Of a stretch of DNA of 37,231 nt, positions 16,836-27,400 are shown one piece after another. The translations under genes were made by a program, and so were the position numbers. Source of the DNA: Candidatus Kaiserbacteria bacterium RIFCSPHIGHO2_01_FULL_53_29 (GTDB lineage Bacteria; Patescibacteriota; Minisyncoccia; Phycocordibacterales; UBA2100); the NCBI GenBank assembly GCA_001781125.1, contig MFKT01000010.1:1-37231 (forward strand), given 5' to 3'. The notes below the pieces were generated by a model. It saw nothing but the letters and a program-made list of their open reading frames with translations, did no database searches and was not told the DNA's origin. Position 1 is the stretch's first letter; every line of letters starts with the position of its first letter.

Positions 16836-17726
16836 TCACACTTTTAGGCCTCCAAGAGCCGCAATGCGCTCGGGGGTGGGTGGGTGCGTGGAGAATAATT
16901 TGGTAAGCCACTGCCCTGCTTCATGCGTGCCAAAAGGGTTCGAGATAAAGAGATGCGCGGTAGCGTTTGATGCGCGCTGCATCGGCGCGGGATATGAAGC
17001 AATCTTTTGGAGCGCAGATGCAAGAGCGTCGGGATAGCGCGTGAGAAGAGCCCCCGATGCGTCGGCGAGGAATTCCCGCTTTCGGGAGACGGCCATTTGT
17101 ATCAATTGGGCAGCAATGGGTGCAAGAATGATAGCTGCGATGCCGGCAATGAGGAGCAGTGGATTTTTGTTGTCGCGGTTCCCTCCCCCGAAGAAGCTCA
17201 TGCGAAGAAAAATGTCGGAGACGATGGCAATGAATCCCGCGAGTACGACCGCAACTGTCATCACGAGAATGTCCCGATTTCCGATGTGCGAGAGCTCATG
17301 AGCGACCACTCCCTCCAACTCCGAACGATCAAGCGTTGCAAGAAGCCCTGTCGTAACCGCAATAACCGCGTGTTTCGGATCGCGCCCGGCAGCGAATGCA
17401 TTGGGGGCTTGGTCTTCAATGATATAGACACGCGGCTTCGGGAGCCCCGCGGTGATAGCGAGATTCTCGACGATGCGGTGCAATTCGAGGTACTGTACCG
17501 GATCGGCTTCTTTTGCACCGGTAGAAGCGAGTGCGATTTTGTCCGAAAACCAGTACGCGGTGATGTTCATAAAAAGCGAGAACGCGACCGCGGCGTAGAG
17601 AATGCCGGTATTGCCGTAGACTTGCGATACGATCCATCCGAGTCCGATGACAACGACCAAAAACCCGGTCATCAAAAACCACGTCTTGCGGATATTTTTT
17701 CCTTGTTGTGTGTATAAACTAGCCAT
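16836..17726 (-). CDS. htpX: M48-family zinc metalloprotease HtpX-like
   Basis: VVAHELSHIGNRD zinc motif, FAAGRDPKHAVIAVTTGLL, KREFLADASGA. Confidence 0.95.
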   Translation of the reverse strand: MASLYTQQGKNIRKTWFLMTGFLVVVIGLGWIVSQVYGNTGILYAAVAFSLFMNITAYWFSDKIALASTGAKEADPVQYLELHRIVENLAITAGLPKPRVYIIEDQAPNAFAAGRDPKHAVIAVTTGLLATLDRSELEGVVAHELSHIGNRDILVMTVAVVLAGFIAIVSDIFLRMSFFGGGNRDNKNPLLLIAGIAAIILAPIAAQLIQMAVSRKREFLADASGALLTRYPDALASALQKIASYPAPMQRASNATAHLFISNPFGTHEAGQWLTKLFSTHPPTPERIAALGGLKV

Positions 17727-17803
17727 TAGTGATTAGGGTATAGCCAATAGATTAAAAACTCAATGGGACAAAATAGACTCCACTAAACCCTAGTGGCTAG
17801 TGG

Positions 17804-18364
17804 CTAAAAACTCACCTTGACCGGATTGCGTGCTGCCGCTTCATTCTCCGCAAGCTGGAAGAATTCGCGGGTCTTGAAGCCGAAGATGCTGCCGATAAAG
17901 TTTGAAGGAAATTGCTCGAGGGCATTCTGCAATTCCTGGACAACGGAATTGTAAAAGCGGCGGGCGGCTTGGATCTTGTTTTCGGTGTCCGAGAGCTCGC
18001 GCTGCAACTCGACGAAATTCGAATTTGCTTTGAGGTCAGGGTAGGACTCGGAAACTGCGAAAAGTGATTTCAGTGCGCCCGTGAGCATATTCTCCGCCTG
18101 CGCGTGCTGTTCCACGGTCGTCGCATTCATCGCACGCGTGCGCGCTTCCGTTACGCTCTCCAGGGTCCCGCGCTCATGCTGCACATAACCCTTTACCGTT
18201 TCGATCAAATTCGGGATAAGGTCATAGCGCCGTTTCATCTGCACATCGATATCGGACCATGCCTCTTCGGTCCGATTGGTGAGACTGACGAAGCGGTTAT
18301 ACGCCCAGACGGCCCACACGGCGACAACGACAACGACCCCCAAGATGATCCATGAAATTTCCAT
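17804..18364 (-). CDS. lemA: LemA-family membrane protein
   Basis: NRFVSLTNRTEEAWSDIDVQMKRRYDLIPNLIETVKGYVQHE; start at MEISWI; TATAAT 6 nt upstream. Confidence 0.95.
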   Translation of the reverse strand: MEISWIILGVVVVVAVWAVWAYNRFVSLTNRTEEAWSDIDVQMKRRYDLIPNLIETVKGYVQHERGTLESVTEARTRAMNATTVEQHAQAENMLTGALKSLFAVSESYPDLKANSNFVELQRELSDTENKIQAARRFYNSVVQELQNALEQFPSNFIGSIFGFKTREFFQLAENEAAARNPVKVSF

Positions 18365-18392
18365 GCGGCCATTATACCACAACGCATCGTCA

Positions 18393-18464
18393 ACCCCGTA
18401 GTAGATTTTGGCGAGGCACCGAAGGCGCGGGTATGTCAAATCGCCAAAATTCACTAAGGGGTCA
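18393..18464. repeat. Imperfect inverted repeat ACCCCgTAGTagATTTTGGCGA ... TCGCCAAAATtcACTAaGGGGT
   Basis: ~22-bp arms with three mismatched positions, between lemA start and giant-gene stop. Confidence 0.6.
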
Positions 18465-21400
18465 ACGCACGCGTACTGACGTCTGCGCTGAGGTTGTTGC
18501 ACCGGAAGGAGCACTGCAATTGACCATAAAGACAGTGGTGGTCGCGAGTGCAGGCGTGGAGGTCGAGCTATCGGGCCTTCCCTCTGCGATCTGCCTACCG
18601 AGAGGCCCGAAGAGGCCGCAATAGGTAACACCCACGCTCGACCATGAGAGTCTTGCCTTCCCTCCCTGTGCGACCGAATCGGGGTTCGCAATGAGCCTCA
18701 CGACCGGCTTCAACGGCTGTGGTATCTGTAGTTGCGGAACCTGCTGTTGATTGCCAAACATTTTATTCATCAACTGGCCGAGCATACCTCCAAGCGAATT
18801 GAGCATGCCCCCCAGTCCTCCGCCGCTCGAAGATCCCGAGGCCGACGGAGTGCTCCCGTTGGCACCTCCAGCCCGCGAACCCGAACCGCTTGGGTTCGTC
18901 GTACCCGGATCGGTATTTGTGTTCCCCGCGCGATCATTTACCGCGGGCTTTCGCTCAATCTTTGGCGGCGGCTGCGTCGTCTCGTCTTTTTTCACAACTA
19001 CAGGGGGTGCCGTTTTCGTATCTTTCGGAGGCGGCTGCGGCCCGCTACCTGCCGGCGGCTGACCTGGTGGAGTTTGTCCGCCTCCTGAAGGTTTTCCTCC
19101 TGTCGGATCCGGATTCGTTGCCGTAGGTGAATTCCACCAATTCCATATAGATGGCCCAAACAGGAACGCCCCGATGCCGACGGTGACGGTTTTCCAACCC
19201 GGTCGCCACCCACCACCTCCCGCTGGTGGTGGGCCTCCAGGACCTGGGGGAACAACGGTCGGCGGAGTCGTTGGTGGCGTACCGGGCGGTAGGCCTCCCC
19301 CGCCCCTACCTCCTCCTGGGCGAGGTGGCACGAGAGGAATAATTGGTACTCCTGAAGTTCGCGTTGCACCCGCGGGTGGTACTACCGGCGGCACGATTGG
19401 CGGAACCGACGGCACTGCTGGGGTAATCGGCGGTATTACCGGTGCTACGGGTGGCAGAGTCAGTGGTGCAATAGGTGGCGCTGGGGTTACCGCAGCAAAC
19501 GCATCTTCGATTTCCTGCTCAACAGCTTCTACATCTCTTAAAGCAGTATCCGCTGCCCGCTGCATCTGTGCTTCCTGGTCGCGCATCCATGGTGGCACAG
19601 GCGCAGACAACATCGGCAATGGAGCAATTTCGTAGACGCCGGTTATCGGATTCTTTTCTACATCAACAATTTCGCCACGTCTGTCTGTCCACCTGTTGAA
19701 TGATCTGACTGGGTCCGATACTACGGGAGTAAGGGTCGGCGCTCTGGTTGCCTCAACAGGCGCTGTTGGAGCTACGCTAGCGTTTGCTTTTCTTGCAAGC
19801 TCCTCACTCCAGTAAAATCTTTTCGTGGTCGGATCGTAGGGATATGAATCCATGAAATCTTCGACCCCCACAGATGTATCATCCGGACCGAGGCCGAGAC
19901 CTTGTCTCAATTCCCCAAGCGTGTAGTAACCCCAGGTCAAAGGTTGTTTCTCAAATTCGGACGCTACCAGACCTGCATAATGTTCGACCTCTCTGACGGT
20001 ACTGTTTTGATAGACAGGGATGTCGATAATCAGGATTTCTTTTCCTTGCATCATGCTCCGTGTTCCAAGTTCTCGTCCAATCGTTTTGTTCTCTTCGGAG
20101 AGAGTCGCATAATCGATTTCGATCGTTCCGCGACCTTCTCTGATATTTTTTTTGTTCGCCGAGGAGCCGGTGGTTTGAATATTTTTGTCCCACAAGTCTT
20201 CTATTGCCAGGACGAGCGGTGCTTCCGCAACATCCTTGATCCCAGCCCTCGTTGCAATGTTGAGGCCACTTTTCTCAATAGGTTCGATATCGGAAATTTT
20301 CTGTACTGCGGGACTCTGAAGTTGCGAAGCTCCTGGAATTCCAGTGCGCGACGCGGGCGGCGGTACTGTAGAAAGCGGCAATTCCAACTGTGTATTTTCG
20401 GCTGCTTCAGGAACAAGTACATCATGGGGTACCGGTGCGAGGCCGCTACTTCCGCCTACGAGCGGCAAGAAAAGCTGCGTGTCAGATACATAAACGCCTG
20501 AAAGTCTTGCGAGCGTCAATTGGCGTCCGAGCTCCTCGACATACTGTCGCGCGACATGAACCGCGTCGAGCTCATTTTCTGCCTGAAGACCTGCATCTAC
20601 TTCATTCAGGAACGCTGGAGTGTTTGCGGAAGATTCGAGTAAAAGTGGAGAAAATGGAAGCTCCAGAACATCCGGCACCCGCAGCGCAATTTCCGTTGGC
20701 AGTGTCGTCGGCGCCAAACTCCGATTCGCAGGAAGCGGCGGGGTCAGCTGGTACGTCGGTTCGGGAACAGGAGGTATTTGTTCTGCAACTCGATTCAACC
20801 AGGGGGAGATCTTTTGCTGCGCGCTTGCGTACCAACCTCCCAATATATCAGCGAGCGTTGTGCCGTCATGTCCCGTCGATAGTTGCGCATCGTATACAGA
20901 ACGAGCGGGAGTCTCTGGCAGAGGAGGAGTTTCCGGAGTTGGAGAAGTTCCTTCCGTAGCCGGACGCTTTTCGCTCGTCGGCGTTTCTACGGGAGAACGC
21001 GGAAGCACTGCAGAAGGCAGTATCACAAGCGGGAAGGTGGGAGTAGGAGGCGTTGATGGTCGCAGAATGGGTGTATTCGCTGTCACCTCCGTCTGCGGAA
21101 GCGACTTTAGAGATCCTGTCGTTTCCGGCACTACTGTCTTTTTCCCTGTTTCTTCTTGCACCGCAACCAAGACCGGCGGCTCGAAGACGGGCTCGAGGGT
21201 AGGCAGCGTTCCCCTCGTCACCATAATTACCGGTACGGCAGGAAGTGGCGACGCGACGGACGGAGTGAAGGTGACGATGACGACCGGATCCAGCATTTCC
21301 GCCGGCAGCGTTTGCGCAATTTCCGTGCCAACGGTTATCGCCGGAATCATCGGATCCGGCAGCTCGACGACCGTAACGGGAATGGTCGGCGACGCGGGAA

Positions 21401-24400
21401 GATCCTCGAGCGGCTCAAGAAGAATGGGCTGGACTATTACTCGAACAGCGTATGGGATCGGAATGTTTTCCTGCAGCGCATGCGGAATATTTTGAGCGAG
21501 GGCGATGAGCTTCGGAAGACCGTCGACTGGCGCGAGCACGAAGGGCGCTTCGATGCTCTCTCTTGGTATCATCTCCGGCGTGACAATCGAGCTGCTTACC
21601 ACCAGATCTCCGACTGGCGCAGGATCGGCAACAATCGTCTTCAGCCCGGCTCCTTCCTGCCTCCGTATTGCGTCATACACAAGCGTATATTGCAGAGGCG
21701 GCGGGTTGTGCAACATGCGGTCAAACGCCTCCTGCATACCAGGATATCGCGCGGCACTTGGCGAGAGCTTCGCGATCTGACCCCTCTGCGCGTCTCCGTA
21801 TCCCATTCTGCGCACGCCTTCGGTATTCACTCCACTCGAGAGCGTCTCGCCTGGTGCACCGTTCCTGAACGGACTCATCCCGATATGGAGAGATTCCCCC
21901 GCGACGAGGGGCAATTTGCCATACATATTGAGCTGCTGTACTCCCGCGGCATGTGCTGCGCGCAATATTCGTAGGTGCCGCTCGGACTGATTGTTATTCA
22001 AGACACGCGCGTTCGCCGCGCACGCAGTATCACCCGAGGAGCACGGCCTTACGGTAACATTGCCGTCCGCGGCAAATCCGATCTTATGATCGCTGTTTTG
22101 ATCTCCCGCGACGTTTTTATTCTGCACATCATCGCGCGCGAGCGTGATATAATTCAAAACCAATCCCTCTTTCTGCAATTGCGTATTGAATGTGACGAGC
22201 GTATCAAGAAGGATCTGCCGCGGACCATTGGTGATCTGGATCCTGCCATTGCCGAGATATTTCGCATTCGGATCGCCCACGGCAGCCAGCGTCTCCGCTA
22301 TGTACTGGGGGAACGATCCCTGCGAGGAATCCCAGCGATTCTTGGGCATCTCTTCAAATGTTACCGTGATCGGCATGCCGGTATTCTTCCCGATAAACCT
22401 GGCGGGAACACCCGCAGCGCGAAGCGCATCTTGTGTGGCAACCTGAAATTCTCTTCGCGCGCTTTGATCCCCTCCTGTTCCGGTTAGTGGTTCAGACGGC
22501 ACTGTCTCTTGTTGCGCGACTTCGACCGGCTTTGCCCCAGATTTGGCAGCAGCCATGAAGAAATTCTCAAGCCCTTGCTCTACGGGATTTCGGACTACGG
22601 GCGTGGCGCCGGGTCGTGTGGCTTGCGCGACGCGCGTTGCCAATGTGCCCGCCGGTGTCACAGCTCCTGCGCGCAGATCCGTGCGATTCAATTTGTACCT
22701 TGCCGTTTGTACACCCGGCGCCTCGATGACAGAAAATTGCACTCGTGCCGTACCTGTTATACCGAGCGCTCTTGCTGCCGCAGGAGAAAGGTCGAGGTGG
22801 CGATTTGGTTGGGAGCCGGTATTGTTCACGACGACTATGACCTCCTTGCCCCAGTTGGGGCCTTTTTTCCCGTCTTTCAGCGTCTCTACATTTTTCACCG
22901 CGATCTTCGTACCCCACGCGTACTTCGGGGCACCACCGAGCATCGCGACCGTGAATTCCGTCGCGTTGAGTATAGCGCCAGAGGCGGTGGTATCGCTTGG
23001 ATTATTACTATCTCGCGCGGCGAGATTATACCGACTCGCAATGCCGGTTTGAATCTTCCCCAGATCGCGTTTTGAATTTGCTAAATACTGTCGCTCTTGT
23101 GCCACAGTGGCCGCCTCCGACGGTGTCGAAATAATAATATCTGCAACAATGCCGATCGCCGTTGCGGGAATAAACGCCGGCTGACCGGCAAAAAGCGCCG
23201 CGATGGTCGGAAGCACCGTGTGAAGCGGCGAGGGCGATTGCGCAACTGGCTCTGCGGGAGTTTCCGCGACGGTCGGCGCAGGAATGAAGGATTCTGCTTG
23301 AGGCAACGCGAATGTTTGAGATTCAGGATTCACAGACTCTTGCGACTGCGGGGTTACGGCAGGAATACTCGCCCGCGCTTCAGGAGTGAGGGCGGATGTC
23401 CCGGGTACGCCTCCGCCATTTATTCGAAGATTAGCGAGATATGAGAATGGTTGTTTGCTTGCTTCTACATCGGCAAGCGCAGCGTCGAAGAGTGTCTTGT
23501 AAGATTCGACCGCTTCTTCGAGATATTCCTGAACCGACTCACGACTACGCGTTACTTCCGCTGGCAATAGAGCTTCCAGATCGCGCGCGCCCTCAAAAAA
23601 TCTCGCGCTGTAAGGTAATGATGCTTTTGCCGAATCATAGGCTCTTTGAATCGAAGCCGCATCGACCGCTACGATTAACAGATCGTTGTCCCTAAAAAAA
23701 TCATCCGCAACCGTATCTGGTTCATGCCATGACATCCAATACACAAGTTCGGACTGTTTTCGCATTCTATCGGGAACGCTCTGAGCCCGTCGCTGGAATG
23801 CATCGTAAATAAGCGGTACCGCCGCTCGCTGTTCGGCACTCATCCGGTCGTATTGCGCCGCATATAAAACTACGTGAACGTTGTCGTGATCTGCGAAGCC
23901 AGCTGAATCGTAGTTTCGCTGGTCAACAACGGTCTCGCCAGCGATTAAACCTTTCGGTTGCGCGCCGTGCGCCATCGCATGGTTCATAGCACCAATTCCC
24001 ATCTCCCCACTCGGAGACTGAATGATTACAAAGCCGGGAAAATCCTCTGCGTATGAGTAGGTGAGAATATCCAAGGAACTTCGCTGCGGCACAGAATCAG
24101 CGTCAAACCACGTGTCGGGGAAATACATTGTGCCGTCGTAGTCCCGATTAATGCTGTTGCGCCTAAATGTCTTTTTTGTTGATAAGAGTTGTGCCAATTG
24201 TTGATTGAATAGCTGGGATTCGCGATACGTAGGTCCACCGCTCCCGCTGATCTGACGCACTTGCTCTTCAAGCTTAGACAAGAGTTGTTTCCGTATCTGA
24301 AGTTCTGCGGGAATCTTCGAGTCTGGGTACTCTCTCGCACTGATCGGCAGCTGCTCTTTTACAAAAGCGATCTGGTCGTTGATGAACGGTGTCAATTCAG

Positions 24401-27400
24401 GAAGCGGTGTCGCATATGTCACACTACGCGAACGGATGGATTTAACTGCCGCGATCATGCGGGCGGCTTCTTCCCTTCCAGCATCGTAGGCGGGATCGTA
24501 GCTCGCGGGATTCGTTTGTGTGGACTGCGCGGGAATACTCGCCCGCGCTTCAGGAGTAAGGGCGGATGTCCCCGGTACCCCGCCGCCACTGAGCCGAAGG
24601 TTGGTGTTGAAATCAGCTGCCGCCTGTAAGGGCGCTGGAGGAGACGAAGGATTAAATTGGATCCATCCGCCGGATAATTTCACGATCCCGACCGTCACTT
24701 TAAGATCTGCCACGCTTGAGGGGTCCGTCCAGTACAGCGCCTCTACCGCCCGACCGAAAGCTTCCAGGAAGGACTTTTCGTCACTGAATTTGTCCGATGG
24801 AACGACGGTACCTTCTTTTGCATTCGAAGATATCAGGTCGGCGAGGTACCGGGTATTTGGGTCAAGTTCATTCAGCAAAGGTATTTCGTGTTCTACCGTC
24901 GTTAGAACCTCCGGCGCTACATTTATCTTCAGTGCAGAATCCGGTTCAGCGCGAAGTGCCGTCGAGACTGTTGTGAAGAGCTCCGCGTTTCGATACCACG
25001 CTTCGGCCGGAATCTCTAATATAGTGGATTGCCTGTGCACGCGACCACCGATGGCGCTATCGCCTGCTTCAGACCGGTAGCGCACCCGTTCTATCCCCAT
25101 ATCACCATTCGGAAGCGTCTTCAAAATAAGCGCCCCTTTTGCACGCATGTCCTGCTGTATGAGCGCTGGGTCGAAGTCTCTTCCGAGTTGGAGATGCAAA
25201 AGTAGTGGATCAATACCTTGATTTCTGAGACCAGCAGTCACGCTCGTGACGTTATAGCCTCCAGCGAAAGGTACTCGTCGATTTTCACCGACGACAAGTT
25301 TCCCGTCATTCACCATCCCTATCTCGACTTGTTCTTCCGGAATTATGTCCGAAGCTGGTCTCGCCAATACTGGTGGCGGTACCGGTGATACCGGAATTGG
25401 TTGGGCTGGTGCTGTGGGAGCTGGACTTGACCTTGCTAGAGTACCAGGCGCGGGCGTGGGAGCTGCGGGCGGAAGCGGCGCAGCCGAAAATAGACGCCAC
25501 AAACCGGCAATTATTCCCGGAATCGGATTTGCCGATAATGTCACGCCCGGCTCGGGTAGAGGCAATGGCTCTTCGGCAAAAGTAGAGGGTTGGAAACCGA
25601 GGGACCAAAGCATGCGGTCAACGAATGTCGGGGCCGGTGCAGAGGTTTGTGGTCGTGCTGCCGGCGCGGGAGACGCGGGAGACGGTTGGCCGGCGGACTC
25701 GGGTACCGGAATGCCTTCCGGAATTGTGCCGACCGTCGGCTTGGCATTTTCGGGAATCTCTGTTTGTCCGGTAATGGCATCCCTCAACCCCTTGAGTGCC
25801 GTCTCGAATTCCCCCATTAGTGTCTCAATAAGCGTTCGCGGCTGCTCTGCGGGAGCAGACGTTCTGTCTGCAACGAGTAGGAACTGCTCGGCTGCCGTAT
25901 CAAAGCGCGGCTCTACTGCCGCGCGCGCTGCGACAGCGCGATCAATGACCTTCTCCAGGGTCGGCAAAACCGTCATGAGTTCCGTGGCAAGAACGATTTT
26001 CGGCGGACTTTTCGGAGTCTCCACGAGGTAGCGGCGGTCGGGCAACTTTGCTACAGAGATAATCTCATCCCCACCGACGAAATTGAACGAATCGGGTAAT
26101 GTATCGAGTTTCGCTTGCACTTTCGCGGTCGGCTTTGGCAAGGTCGGGAACGGCAAGATAGTTGCGGTCTGATTCGGAGCGGGTGGGGCCGTTTTTGGTA
26201 CCGTTATCTTTACATCAGGTGGAGTCGGTGCCAATGGACGCAATGGGATAACCGTCGCCGCGCGCGGCTCCGGCGGACTCGGTTGCGACCACGGATTCTG
26301 CGGTGCGCTCGAGCCCGAGCCAGCTTGCGAGTCGCCTCCCGCTCCCCCGCCGGAGAGGAGTCCCGACCACGGATCGCCACTGTAAAAGAGCGACTCGCGT
26401 GCGCGCTGGGCAGCGACATCCCCGTAGTGGTCGCGAATATAATCGACCAATGTGATAAGACGTGGCGGTTCTGGATTAACCCCCGGCGTCGCGGGAGCGA
26501 GCGATGGATTTGCTGTTGGCTGCGGCGGTGTAATTTCCGGCAATAGCAGAGGAGCCTCACGCGCGGGCACGGGAGTCACTTCTCCAAGCGCGAGAGTGGG
26601 CAGCGCTCTCCCAGATGGAGGCGACACGCTCTCCGGTATGGTCGAAGGAACAGATGCGAGAGTCGGTTCTCCGACCGATACTGGCACGGATTCAGGAACG
26701 AATGCGATGGGCGTAGGATTTTCAACCGTTAAAAGTTCTGTTGGTTCAGCCGCTTCAATTCCGCTCGCATCGGCTGCAGCTGCGGGAGCGATGGTGAACA
26801 TACCGGCGACCGTGGCAAGCCACGATCGCTCTGTTGCCAACCCGAGCGTCCCGGATTCAATGCCCGCAATCGTTGCGGCACCGGCTTCTGCCGGCCGCAG
26901 CGCGCCGACAGCATTATCGTTTGCCGCCACAGGTCTTCCAGCCGCACCAGTATTAAAATCTTCAACTTTTCGCAGCGCTCCTTCCATCCTCGCCGCCGGA
27001 GTATGGAACGTTTCAGTAATCTCGATTGTGCCACCGTTTGCGGTGCGAAGCTGTCGCGTTTGCGTCACGACATTGTCGTTCGCAACCCCTTCGAGTTTAG
27101 CGGTTGCGCCAGAGGTCTCTCCCGCTCCTGTGCGATTTATTGAGACGACGTTTGTAGTGTCTCCCGCCGCTGAGCCCGCACCCGCTCTACCTGTGCCTCC
27201 CGCAGGACCAGTAGGGCCGCCGGAAGAGTCTCCGGAGACATTCGGTCGCGGCTGACCTTTCGCATCCGCAATAGCGTTTTCATATACTTTTGCATTTTGC
27301 GACGCGCGAGCGATCTGGTCATCGAGCTTACTAAGCGTTTGTTTAATCTCTGCTTCGCTCGCGCCGGCGGTATGCATCGCTCCTGCCTCGTTCGTTCTCT

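Noticed and set aside
19174-19635. Gly/Thr-rich plus-strand ORF with collagen-like look
   Set aside because: Reverse reading of a Pro-rich linker (PPVTPPVVPP) in the giant protein
20620-21495. Long plus-strand ORFs (e.g. 291 aa here, 302 aa at 27661, 228 aa at 25345, 267 aa at 26452) inside the giant gene
   Set aside because: Ser/Gly/Val/Thr-biased translations that are shadows of the Pro/Ala/Glu-rich minus-strand gene; no domain signatures
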